Source: Roseiarcus sp963842835 (GTDB lineage: Bacteria; Pseudomonadota; Alphaproteobacteria; Rhizobiales; Beijerinckiaceae). From it: a stretch of DNA of 64,000 nt. The stretch spans positions 15,657 to 79,656 of the forward strand of contig CAWJIB010000002.1 in assembly GCA_963842835.1 (NCBI GenBank), read 5' to 3'. The position numbers and the translations under genes were made by a program. Shown in pieces: positions 47,017 through 56,144 of the stretch (position 1 is its first letter; the number at the start of each line of letters is the position of its first letter). The notes under the pieces were generated by a model. It was given only the letters and a program-made list of their open reading frames with translations. It did no database searches and had not been told where the DNA came from.

Positions 47017-47517
47017 TTCCGGCTCCCATCGAGTCTTACGCCGCCGTCGGGCGCGCGCCTCGCCGGATGTCGCCGCTCCACGCGACAAAATCAAGCGCTG
47101 AAATCACCGTACACGCGCCCGGCCTCGCGCGCGAAGCTGGAAAAAGGGCTGAGCCTCCTCGGGGGTCCGTCCCGGCCGGCTTCTCCGACGCGGTCCCAGC
47201 GGATCGACCTTGCGGCGCCGCAACAAAAGAGCCATGAAACCTTCACATTGCTAAATGCGCTGAATTTATCTTCAGAGCCGCGCTGCCCGGCAATATGCGA
47301 GAAGATTCGCGATTTTATGCGGATTTCGCTCGGAAATCCGCCCATTATGAACAAATTGCTAAAATTCTCCGAAAAGATGTATGCATTTTTCGCATGCCTG
47401 GGCGGCGGCACCCTGCCCTTCTCGATCGAGATCGGGGCGCCTATGTTGCAGCGCACAGGCAGAGTCGGCCGCCGTCCGGCGGCGCTCGGCCAGAAGTTTC
47501 TAAGAATGGAGGGTCCA
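47017..47517. other. 500-bp leader region upstream of the DUF1127 gene
   Basis: No convincing protein gene. The stretch 47230-47400 is distinctly AT-richer than its surroundings (for example aaattgctaaaattctcc and atgtatgcatttttcgc), so a promoter or a small RNA is plausible. A GGAGGG ribosome site at 47507-47512 serves the gene at 47518. Confidence 0.4.
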
Positions 47518-47676
47518 ATGACCTCGCTCAAGACCATCGCCGAGAAGTTGAACGCTTGGCGCCGCTATCGCGAAGCCGTGCGCGAATTGTCGCAGCTGAG
47601 CGATCGCGAACTCGAAGACATCGGCATCCGCCGCGGCGACATTCACTTCGTGGCGCGCGGAGCGCTCGCGCAGTAA
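47518..47676 (+). CDS. DUF1127 small protein
   Basis: A 52-residue protein, MTSLKTIAEKLNAWRRYREAVRELSQLSDRELEDIGIRRGDIHFVARGA, matches the DUF1127 signature (RRRRxRREL-x-LSDRELxDIGIxRxDI). In alphaproteobacteria DUF1127 proteins bind RNA and affect carbon and phosphate metabolism. GGAGG sits seven bases before the ATG, and a strong terminator follows, so it is an independent short transcript. Long frames running through the leader in the same phase are spurious. Confidence 0.9.
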   Translation: MTSLKTIAEKLNAWRRYREAVRELSQLSDRELEDIGIRRGDIHFVARGALAQ

Positions 47677-47680
47677 TACC

Positions 47681-47736
47681 GGACGCGTCCAGTCCTCCCT
47701 CCGGACGCGTCCGCCGCGTCGGGCGACGCCCGACGC
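47681..47736 (+). repeat. cluster of palindromes after the DUF1127 gene
   Basis: GGACGCGTCC occurs twice (47681-47690 and 47703-47712), each a perfect palindrome and together able to pair as one hairpin. A 10-bp arm inverted repeat with a one-base spacer follows at 47716-47736 (GCGTCGGGCG / CGCCCGACGC). These lie between the stop codon and the terminator and would fold in the mRNA 3' end. Confidence 0.6.
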
Positions 47737-47740
47737 AACA

Positions 47741-47778
47741 AACGCCCGCCGGATCCTCCCCCGGCGGGCGTTTTCTTT
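47741..47778 (+). terminator. strong rho-independent terminator
   Basis: ACGCCCGCCGG (47742-47752) pairs perfectly with CCGGCGGGCGT (47761-47771) around an eight-base loop, followed by TTTCTTTT. It ends the DUF1127 transcript and lies 60 bp before trmFO. It is the clearest terminator in the window. Confidence 0.85.
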
Positions 47779-47838
47779 TGTTCGGCCGCAGGCGCGCCGC
47801 TGGCTTGACGAAGCGGCGCGGCTTTGTGACAAGCCGCC

Positions 47839-49228
47839 ATGCATCCAATTCATGTCATCGGCGGCGGCCTGGCCGGCTGCGAGGCGGCTTGGCAGATCGC
47901 TCGGCGCGAAGTCCCCGTCGTCCTGCACGAGATGCGCCCGCTGCGCAGCACTGAAGCGCACCGCACCGAGCGCCTCGCCGAACTCGTCTGTTCTAATTCC
48001 TTTCGCTCCGACGACGCGCTGAACAACGCCGTCGGCGTCATCCACCGCGAGATGCGCGCGCTCGGTTCCCTCGTGATGCGCGCGGCCGACGCCCATCAGG
48101 TGCCTGCCGGCGGCGCGCTGGCGGTCGACCGCGAGGGTTTTTCCGCCGCGGTCGAGGCCGCGATCGCTTCGGAGCCCCGCATTCGCGTCGAGCGCGGCGA
48201 AATCGCCGCCCTGCCGCCGGACGACTGGGACAATGTCGTTATCGCCACCGGGCCGCTGACCTCGCCGGCGCTCGCCTCGGCGATCCGCGCCGTGACCGGA
48301 GAGGAGGCGTTGGCGTTCTTCGACGCCATCGCGCCGATCGTGCATCGCGATTCCATCGACATGTCGATCGCTTGGCGGCAGTCGCGCTACGACAAGGCTG
48401 GTCCCGGCGGCACGGGCGCCGATTACCTCAATTGCCCGCTGAGCCGCGATCAATACGAGGCTTTCGTCGACGCTCTGCTCGCAGCGGAAAAGACCGAGTT
48501 TCGCGAGTTCGAGGGCACCCCCTATTTCGACGGCTGCCTGCCGATCGAGGTGATGGCCGAACGCGGGCGCGAGACCTTGCGCCATGGACCGATGAAGCCC
48601 GTCGGGCTCACCAACCCACACGACCCCAAAATCAAACCCTACGCGGTCGCGCAGTTGCGCCAGGACAACGCGCTCGGCACTTTGTTCAACATGGTGGGGT
48701 TCCAGACCAAACTGAAATACGCGGAGCAAGCGCGCGTGCTGCGCCTGATTCCCGGGCTCGAAGGCGCCGAATTCGCGCGGCTCGGCGGCCTGCATCGCAA
48801 CACCTTCCTCAATTCGCCGCGCCTCTTGGATTCGCGGCTGCGCCTCAAGGCCGCGCCGCGACTGCGCTTCGCCGGGCAGATCACCGGCTGCGAAGGCTAT
48901 GTCGAGAGCGCGGCGATCGGGCTGATCGCCGGCCGCTTCGCCGCCGCCGAACGGTTGGGGCGCGCGCTCGCGCCGCCGCCGCCGACCACCGCGATCGGCG
49001 CCCTCGCTCAATCACATCACCGGCGGCCATATCGAGGCGATCGACGCCGGCCCGCGCTCGTTCCAGCCGATGAACGTCAATTTCGGCTTGTTTCCGCCGA
49101 TCGAGGAGCCGCGTCTCGACGAGGCGGGCAAGCGCCTGCGCGGGCCCGAACGCGGCGCGGCGCGCAAGCGCGCGCTGTCGGCGCGGGCGGAAGTCGATTT
49201 GGCGAAGTGGCTGATCGAGGCGAGCTGA
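47839..49228 (+). pseudogene. trmFO: TrmFO tRNA U54 methyltransferase, single +1 frameshift
   Basis: TrmFO uses methylene-THF and FAD to methylate U54 of tRNA. The first frame has the FAD motif IHVIGGGLAGCEAAW, ELVCSNSFRSDDALNNAVG, DYLNCPLS and TGCEGYVESAAIGLIAG. Near 49003-49006 one extra base ends the frame; removing it restores GALLNHITGG and the family C-terminus ...RSFQPMNVNFGLFPP, ending at a TGA at 49228. The corrected length is 463 codons including the stop, normal for TrmFO. A sequencing insertion is likely. No ribosome-site anomaly was seen. Confidence 0.85.
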
Positions 49229-49282
49229 CGCTCGCGCGATCGCTCCGCGGCTCGCCCGTAAAGGCCTGGAGCTCACGCGGCG

Positions 49283-50288
49283 TTACAGGCCGCCGGGACC
49301 GGCGCCGACCATTCTGCGCCGGGTTTGCGACGGCAGCTCTCCGAAACGCTTCTCGTACTCGCTGGAAAACCGGCCGAGGTGGGTGAAACCCCATTTCCCC
49401 GCGATTTCCCCGATTGCGCCGATCGAGGTGGGGTCTCGCAGCTCCTGACGCACGGCGCTCAAGCGAATTTCACGCAGATACGCCATCATCGGCATCGCCT
49501 TGAAACGCCGGAAGCCCGAATTGAGGGCGCGCACGCCGACCCCGCATTCGGCGGCGATTTCGCTCGCGGACACGGGCCGATAGGCGTTGGCCCACATGTA
49601 CTCGATCGCCCGCTTCACGTAATAGGGCGAAACGGCTGTGACGGGAACGCGAAGTCCGTCGGAGAAGCGATGGGGAACGCTTTCGAGCAATAGCGCGATC
49701 ATGGTCTCCTTCATTCGCTGCATGGCGATGGGCGATCGGAGCAGCGGCGCATCGCCCGCAAGGCCGGCCTGGAGCGCCCTCGCCAACGCCGTGATCGCCA
49801 AGCCGGCGCCCTTGGCGAGGTCGATGTTTGGCGCGAATTCCAACGGCCTCGTCACCGGCCGCTCGATCAGCTCGCTCAAATGCCGGACCATTTCCCGCCG
49901 ATCGACGCCGATCGCCAGTAAATTTGCTCCGTTCGGAATAGACGTGTTCCGAAAAGTGGGAGTCCTCGCCGAAGCCCGCCATGCCGCGGTGCGGAAGCAC
50001 CCGCCCGGAGCCAGCCTTCAAATCGACGGCGCCCTCCAGGGCGATAAAGAGACTATAGATGTCCAAGCCCGACGCCCTCGGGCTTGGTCAACACGCCGCC
50101 GCCCGGCACGATCGCTTCGAAAAAGAAATCAAAATAGTAGGCCCTCATGTCGAAGGAAAAATCGCGGCCCGTCGCCGAGCGGGCGAACACGGGCGTCAAA
50201 TATTCGCTTGGTCAGGATTTCGGACAGCTCTTCGGCGTCATGACTGACAATGCTGAGTCAGCGTCCGTTCTTTGGTCTTCCAATTCAT
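49283..50288 (-). pseudogene. AraC-family transcriptional regulator with four +1 frameshifts
   Basis: The C-terminal frame (49283-49891) has the AraC double helix-turn-helix: ASEIAAECGVGVRALNSGFRRFKAMPMMAYLREIRL and IGEIAGKWGFTHLGRFSSEYEKRFGELPSQTRRR. Upstream, removing four single bases (in segments near 50235, 50130, 50065 and 49920) joins a continuous N-terminal domain beginning MNWKTKERTLTQHCQSDAEEL and including LDIYSLFIALEGAVDLKAGSG. The corrected length, 1002 bases, divides by three (333 residues), the usual size of AraC regulators with an AraC-binding-like N-domain. Error is more likely than decay, but four in one kilobase is a lot. Target unknown. Confidence 0.75.
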
Positions 50289-50859
50289 GTAGGCTTTTTT
50301 CTCAGCTTTCGAACACCAACCCTCTCCGCTCGTCCCAATCGCGGAGCCCGGCTCGAAATTGAAAGGGGAATGAGGGGTCGCCTCCGGCGCTGATTCGCGT
50401 TCACGTCCAGATGAACCGTGAATTTGCGCTTAACGAAAGCTAATCCGCCGCTGCGCCGTTCTTCAAGCACACGGCCTATCCAGATCTGGATTTGACTGTC
50501 CGAATACAGCATCAAAAAAATTCGCCCCAAGCTTAGCGACTGCGATTGCGGCAGCGCAATTAACCATTCGTTAAAGCGGCGCTCACACAGTCGTCCGCGG
50601 CAAATCGACGCATAATAGCAACGCGGAAGTTTGTTGGCTATCCAGCCCGGGTTAATTGTCAGACAGCTTTACAATCCATTGTTTTGTTTGAGTATCCTGA
50701 TGACGTGTCGATCCGGATCAAGCGCAAGCGGCCGATCGAGGGCATGACGCCGTACGTTCATTCCGGTTTCGATCCGGATTCTCCGCCCCATCAGTCAGGC
50801 CTGCACGACGGCTTTCGCGCCGCGGCGGGAACAAGCGCGCCAAACAAGGAACCAACATC
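50289..50859. other. intergenic region between divergent AraC-type and chemoreceptor genes
   Basis: No convincing gene in these 571 bp. It holds the two divergent promoters and a TTAA-N7-TTAA element (50560-50574). The stretch 50480-50700 is AT-richer than average. A possible ribosome site AAGGAA lies before the ATG at 50860. Confidence 0.5.
50560..50574. promoter_or_regulatory. possible CtrA-binding site
   Basis: TTAACCATTCGTTAA matches the CtrA full site TTAA-N7-TTAA(C), with A at the last position of the second half. It lies about 286 bp upstream of the chemoreceptor start and about 272 bp upstream of the AraC-type start, so it could act on either. CtrA often controls motility and chemotaxis genes in alphaproteobacteria. 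Only the motif is evidence. Confidence 0.4.
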
Positions 50860-52532
50860 ATGGCGGATTCGACTCGCAACGAAGCGTTTTTAAATGAGCG
50901 TCTGGATTTCATCGGCTTGAACCAGCAGGCCCGAGCGACGCTGAGCAAGTTGCAGCCGCTGATCCAAAAATCGATCGGACCGGCGCTGGACGCCTTTTAC
51001 GAGAAAGTGAAGGCGAATCCCGAGCACACGAAAATTCTTCGGCGACGACCGCCACATGGCGATGGCGAAGGGCGCCCAGGAGCGCCACTGGGGCGTCATC
51101 GCCGCCGCCAATTACAGCGACGATTATGTGAGCGCGGTCAGAAAGATCGGCCAAACCCACGCGCAAATCGGCCTGGAGCCGCGATGGTATATCGGCGGCT
51201 ATGCGGTGGTGATCGAGCAGCTCATTCACGCCATCGTCAGGGATCAGTGGCCTCGTCTCATGCAGATGGCGAAGAGCCGTCCGGAGGGCATGGCCGACGC
51301 GCTTTCGTGCCTCGTGAAGGCGGCGATGCTCGACATGGATTTCGCCATTTCGGTTTACATGGAGACGCTGGACGACCAGCGTCGCAAGGCCGAGGAAGCG
51401 GGACAGGAAGCGATCAAGCAAGAGCGGGCGCTCGTCGCCAATTCGATCGGCGTCGCCTTGGCCACGCTGGCGGGCAAGGACCTGACCTATCGGCTGTCGA
51501 CGCAAATGCCCGACGCTTATCGCAAGCTGCAAGCGGATTTCAACGGCGCGATCGAACAGCTCGAAGACGTGATGAAGAGCGTGACCGGCAGCACGAGCGC
51601 CATCAATTCGGGCACGCGGGAAATCTCGAGCGCCGCCGACGATCTGTCGCAACGCACCGAGCAGCAGGCGGCGAGCCTGGAGGAGACGGCGGCCGCGCTC
51701 CATGAGATCACCGCGACCGTGGAGAAATCCGCCGAAGGGGCGAACCACGCCCGTCAGGTCGTCGCCGCCGCGGACGAAGACGCCAAGAAGAGCGCCGTCG
51801 TGGTGCGCCAAGCGGTCGAGGCGATGGACGCGATCGCCAAATCGGCGCAGCAGATCAGCCAGATCATCGGCGTGATCGACGAGATCGCGTTCCAGACCAA
51901 TCTGCTCGCCCTGAACGCGGGGGTCGAGGCGGCGCGGGCGGGCGACGCCGGCCGCGGCTTCGCGGTCGTCGCTTCCGAGGTGCGCGCGCTGGCGCAGCGC
52001 TCGGCCGAAGCGGCCAAGGAGATCAAGGGCCTGATCTCGGCTTCGACCACCCAGGTCGATCACGGCGTCAAGCTGGTGGCCGAGACCGGCAGGTCGCTGG
52101 AGCGGATCGTGACCCAGGTGGCCGAGATCAACGGCGTCATCGGAGAAATCGCCTCGGGGGCCAAGGAGCAGGCGACGGCGCTCGCCGAAGTCAACACGGC
52201 GATCGCCCAGATGGATCAGGTGACGCAGCAGAACGCGACGATGGTCGAGGAATCGACGGCGGCGAGCCATTCGCTGTCGCAGGAGACCGAACAGCTTTCG
52301 GACCTGATCGGCCAGTTCCGGGTCGGCCGGCGCGCACGGCGACGACGCGATGCGCCGCGAATTGCAAAAGGCGGCGCCGCACGCCTTCCGCCAGCCGGCC
52401 AACGCCGCGGCCGCACACAATCCTCGAGCGGAACCGCGCAAGACGCCCGCGAGGGCGGCCCGCGCGGCGCCCAAGGCGCGCGTGAACGGAGCGCCGGTCA
52501 GCGACGATGCCGGCGGATGGCGGGAATTCTGA
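50860..52532 (+). pseudogene. globin-coupled methyl-accepting chemotaxis protein (HemAT-like), two +1 frameshifts
   Basis: A soluble receptor with an N-terminal protoglobin sensor: FIGLNQQARATLSKLQPLIQ..., FGDDRHMAMAKGAQERHW and IGQTHAQIGLEPRWYIGGY, whose histidine is the likely proximal heme ligand. The signalling domain follows (AATSEA-type coiled coil with IDEIAFQTNLLALNAGVEAARAGDAGRGFAVVASEVRALAQRSA). No membrane helix is seen, as in HemAT aerotaxis proteins. One extra A in AAAA (51031-51034) and one extra base near 52335 break the frame; with both removed the protein is 556 residues and ends SDDAGGWREF, a typical CheR/B-docking tail. Likely an oxygen or redox receptor. Confidence 0.85.
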
Positions 52533-52615
52533 GGCGCTCGAAAAGCGCGACGGCCTCATAAGATCTTACAGGCTGGCGCCGCCGAAGGCGCCAGCCGCGG
52601 AAATAGGAAACCCTC

Positions 52616-54767
52616 ATGGCTCCTGTGTATGTGCAGGCGTACAATGATTTCGATGCGTATTTGGCGGCGCTCGACCAGCATACGATTGTCGCGGTCACCG
52701 ATCGCGCCGGCAGGATTATTCACGCCAACGACCGCTTCTGCCAAATCAGCGGCTATTCGCGCGACGAACTAATCGGCAGCCCAACACAGCATCGTCAATT
52801 CCGGCCATCATCCCAGGGAATTCTTCGCCGCGATGTGGCGAGCGATTAGCAAGGGAAAGTCTTGGCGCGGCGAAATATGCAATCGCGCCAAGGGCGGTTC
52901 CATCTATTGGGTCGACACGACCATCGCCCCGAGACGGGACGATTCTGGAAAGGTCATCGGCTTCGTTTCGATCCGTTACGACGTTACGAAACGCAAAGAG
53001 GCGGAACTTGCGCTCGCTGAGGAAAACGCAAAGCGTCGCAAGGCCGAGACGCTGCTGCGCGACCTGTTCGAGGCCATCCCGGATGGCCTCGTCGCATTCG
53101 ACGAAAACGATCGCCTGACCCACTACAACGAGGCCTACAAGAAGTTCTATGCGCTCGCCGCGCCGGCGATCGTAAAAGGCGCCGGTTTCGCCGACATACT
53201 CGAATACGCCGTCGACCACGGCCAATTTTCCGGGCTCGGGGACGATCCGGAAGTCCGCAAGGCGTACGTGCAGTTTGTCGCAAACAGGCGCCGCCATCCC
53301 GATCGTCCGGTCATTCAGCAGTTGAGCGATGGCCGCTGGCTTCAGCTGCAAACGCGCCGGTCGAAGACCGGCCTCACCGTGGGCGTTTGCACGGACATCA
53401 CGGAAATCAAGCGAGCGGAAGGGACGATCAAGGCGCAGGCCGAGCTCGATCCGCTGACCGGCCTGTTTAACCGCACGGTGCTTCTCGATCGCTTGTCGAA
53501 AGCCCTGTCCACCCGTCGCCGGGTCGGACAATCCGGCGCCCTCGTGATGGTCGATCTCGATAATTTCAAGCACGTCAACGACACGCTCGGCCATGGCGCG
53601 GGCGACGAACTCTTGACCGCGCTGGCCCGCCGCTTCAGCGAGGCGCTGCGCAAATCGGACACCATCGCGCGGATCGGCGGCGACGAGTTCGCGATCGTGT
53701 TGCCCGATGTCACGAAAATCGGCGAAGCTGAAAAAATCATCGGAAAGCTTGTTTCGCGGCTCAATGAACCGATCGTTCTCGGCCGTCGAACCATCCGTCC
53801 CAGCTGCAGTCTCGGGGTGACGTTTTACCCCGTCGATGGCCATACGCCGAAGGACCTCCTCAAGAACGCCGATATCGCCCTGTATCAAGCCAAGGCCCGC
53901 GGACGCGGCAATTGCTGTTTCTTCGATTCGGACCTTCGCGTCGGCTTGGAGCGCCGCCAGGCGAGAGGCGACGCTCTGCGCGCCGCTTTGGCCAACGACA
54001 AAATCGAAATCGCCGTTCAACCTCAGTTCGATTTTGAAAGCCGTCGCCTCGTGGGTTTCGAGGGCCTCGCGCGATGGAGGAACCAGGGTCAATACGTTCC
54101 GCCGTCTGAATTCATCCCGATCGCCGAGGAGACGGGCCTGATCGTTCCCCTGGGATACCGCATAATGGACAAATGCCTGGCGTTGGCCCGCGAATTCCAG
54201 GACCGGGACTGCGACACAGGACGGATCGCCGTCAACGTCGCCGCATTCCAGCTCAAGCAGGACGACTTTGTCGAAAGAGTTAAATCGCTGCTCGACAGTC
54301 ACGGGCTGAACCCGACGACGCTGGAGATCGAGGTGACGGAGAACGTCCTGCTCGATCGCGCCGGCGACCGAATCGCGCACTCATTGCAAAGCCTGCACGA
54401 TCTGGGCGTCGCGATCGCTCTCGACGATTTCGGCACGGGATATGCGTCGCTCTCGCACTTGAAGCGCTTTCCCGTCGATCGCTTGAAGATCGATCGATCG
54501 TTCGTGCACGAGATCGAATCGCGCTCCGAAGACGCGATCATCGTGCGCGCCATCATCAATCTCGCGCATAACCTCGGAATGGAAGTCGTGGCGGAAGGGA
54601 TCGAGACGCCGGCGCAATTCGAGTTCCTGCGTGAACAGGGCTGCGACATCGCGCAAGGCTATCTCATCGGCCGCCCCATGAACGCAGACGCCGCGAGAGC
54701 TTTCGTCGGCGGCGGACCGCGGCGGCGCGGATCGCACAAGCGCAACGAGCCGACGCTCGCCGCGTGA
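52616..54767 (+). pseudogene. PAS-PAS-GGDEF-EAL cyclic-di-GMP enzyme, single +1 frameshift
   Basis: The corrected protein is 716 residues: PAS domain 1 (about 10-130, AVTDRAGRIIHANDRFCQISGYSRDELIG), PAS domain 2 (about 145-270), GGDEF (about 285-440) and EAL (about 455-705). GGDEF is intact (IARIGGDEFAI) with an RKSD inhibitory site five residues upstream, so diguanylate cyclase activity with product inhibition is plausible. EAL reads FEGLARW with EVTEN, DDFGTGYASL, KIDRSF and EGIET, so phosphodiesterase activity is possible. One extra C at 52780-52782 breaks PAS 1. It follows the globin receptor by 83 bp. Confidence 0.87.
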
Positions 54768-54980
54768 AGGTTACGACCAAGTCTTCGACGCCAACGCCGG
54801 CGAAGAGACTATAGAGAGTATGCGACCGCTAAGCAACGGGACGTTGACGGCTACGTCACGGCTTGCGAAAACGCATAACAATATCTTCAGCTATATTTTA
54901 CTATCTTTTAATTATATTTTGGTACCGAGGCACAACTGCCCCTCGCGTCTTTCGCGAAATACTGACTGTTATGGTGCATC
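54768..54980. promoter_or_regulatory. AT-rich promoter region upstream of the IS21-split chemoreceptor
   Basis: The stretch 54872-54925 (cataacaatatcttcagct and the following atattttactatct) is the most AT-rich segment for several kilobases and lies about 60 bp before the ATG at 54981. It is a likely promoter. No dyad regulator site was recognised. Confidence 0.4.
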
Positions 54981-55191
54981 ATGACCATCAGTTGGAAGAA
55001 TCTCGGCGTCCAGGCGCGCTTCATGGCGATCGCCGCCGTCGGCGTGCTGGCGATCGCCGCCGCGACGTTGGCTGTCATCAGCTGGTCCGAATATGCGTCC
55101 ATGGAAAGCAAGTTGCGCGTGCTTTCCGAGAACGAGTTGAGGTCGCTGAACGCGTTGGTGGAAACCGCGATGCAACAGCGGGTCGACGATC
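54981..55191 (+). pseudogene. chemoreceptor (c-heme type), 5' fragment before IS21
   Basis: The fragment encodes MTISWKNLGVQARFMAIAAVGVLAIAAATLAVISWSEY..., a short cytoplasmic tip, one membrane helix (about residues 15-35) and the start of a periplasmic helix that ends ...AMQQRVDD. The frame then runs into the IS21-family element and stops at a TAG inside it. The rest of the gene continues at 57841-59537. Removing the element and one target copy rejoins codons GAT-CCG-CAG-AAC (DPQN) exactly. Confidence 0.9.
55186..55191. repeat. IS21 target-site duplication, left copy (ACGATC)
   Basis: ACGATC occurs directly before the IS left end and again directly after the right end (57841-57846). Six bases is within the 4-8 range of IS21-family target duplications. 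Confidence 0.9.
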
Positions 55192-55314
55192 TGTAGCGCG
55201 ACAAACTGGATGGGAAAGCAGCGACAATCAGGAAGGCCATTTTGGCGGTCGCGGCGGAGGGATGATTGTCGCGGCGCGACGATAACGCAAGCGGTATTTT
55301 CCTGTCGTGTGACT

Positions 55315-55337
55315 TGATTGTCGCGGAGCGACAATCA
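55315..55337. repeat. inverted GATTGTCGC repeat near the istB end of the element
   Basis: TGATTGTCGC (55315-55324) and GCGACAATCA (55328-55337) form a perfect 10-bp inverted repeat with a three-base spacer, overlapping the istB stop codon. Related copies lie at 55209-55218 and 55263-55271. They probably belong to the terminal transposase-binding repeats and may also form a hairpin. Confidence 0.7.
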
Positions 55338-56144
55338 TGAGGATCCTTTGATTGTGGCGCGCGTCGGCGGGCGTCCCGCTTCGCGCGCTTTGTCGAGCGC
55401 TTCCTTTCGCCGATAGCTGTCGACATTCATTTCAAGGATTGTGGCGTGGTGGACGAGGCGATCGATGGCCGCAAGCGTCATAGCTTGATCGGGGAAGATT
55501 TTTCCCCATTCGCCAAAGGGCTGGTTTGCTGTGATGAGCATCGATCGCCGCTCGTAGCGAGCGCTGATCAGTTCGAACAGAACGCTCGTTTCGGCCTGAT
55601 CCTTGGTGACATAGGCGAGGTCGTCGAGAATCAGCAGATGATATTTGTCGAGCTTGGTGATCGCCGCTTCGAGTACGAGGTCGCGTCGCGCGATCTGGAG
55701 CTTTTGCACGAGGTCGGTGGTTCTGGTGAACAAGACGCGCCAACCCTTTTCGATCAGGGCCATGCCCAGCGCCGCCGCGAGATGGGATTTCCCTCCGCCG
55801 GGCGGTCCGAAGCACAAGAGATTGGCGCCCTTGTCGAGCCAGGCGTCGCCGGCGGCGAGCGCTTGCACTTGCGCCTTCGAGATCATCGGCACGGCGTCGA
55901 AGTCGAACGCGTCGAGGGTCTTTCCCGGCGGCAATCGCGCTTCCTCCAGATGACGTTCGAAGCGCCGCCGGCTTCGCTCCACCATCTCCTGTTCGGCGAG
56001 GGCGGCCAGGAAGCGGGCGGCGGGCCAGCCCTCCTTGTCGGCGGTCGCCGCCAGGGCGGCCCAGATCAGCTTGATGCCGGGCAGTCGCAGTTCGCCGAGC
56101 AGCAGGTCGATGCGGGCGGCGTCGATCTTGTCGGTCGCTTTCAT
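55335..56144 (-). CDS. istB: IS21-family ATP-binding protein IstB
   Basis: The 269-residue AAA+ helper of IS21 transposition has Walker A GPPGGGKSHLAAALG, Walker B LLILDDLAYVTKDQ and the TANQPFGEWGKIFPDQAMTLAAIDRL block typical of IstB (DnaA/DnaC-like fold). It selects and presents target DNA to IstA. The ATG overlaps the istA stop by 4 bp (ATGA), the classical arrangement. The gene is open with no frameshift, unlike the host genes around it. Confidence 0.96.
   Translation of the reverse strand: MKATDKIDAARIDLLLGELRLPGIKLIWAALAATADKEGWPAARFLAALAEQEMVERSRRRFERHLEEARLPPGKTLDAFDFDAVPMISKAQVQALAAGDAWLDKGANLLCFGPPGGGKSHLAAALGMALIEKGWRVLFTRTTDLVQKLQIARRDLVLEAAITKLDKYHLLILDDLAYVTKDQAETSVLFELISARYERRSMLITANQPFGEWGKIFPDQAMTLAAIDRLVHHATILEMNVDSYRRKEALDKAREAGRPPTRATIKGSS

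Noticed and set aside
47091..47537. 148-codon minus-strand frame over the DUF1127 leader
   Set aside because: Composition is unlike the real genes around it, it has no ribosome site and no family resemblance, and it covers the AT-rich regulatory region.
50285..50530. 81-codon minus-strand frame between the AraC-type and chemoreceptor genes
   Set aside because: No ribosome site, no motif, and it overlaps the reconstructed AraC start; likely chance.
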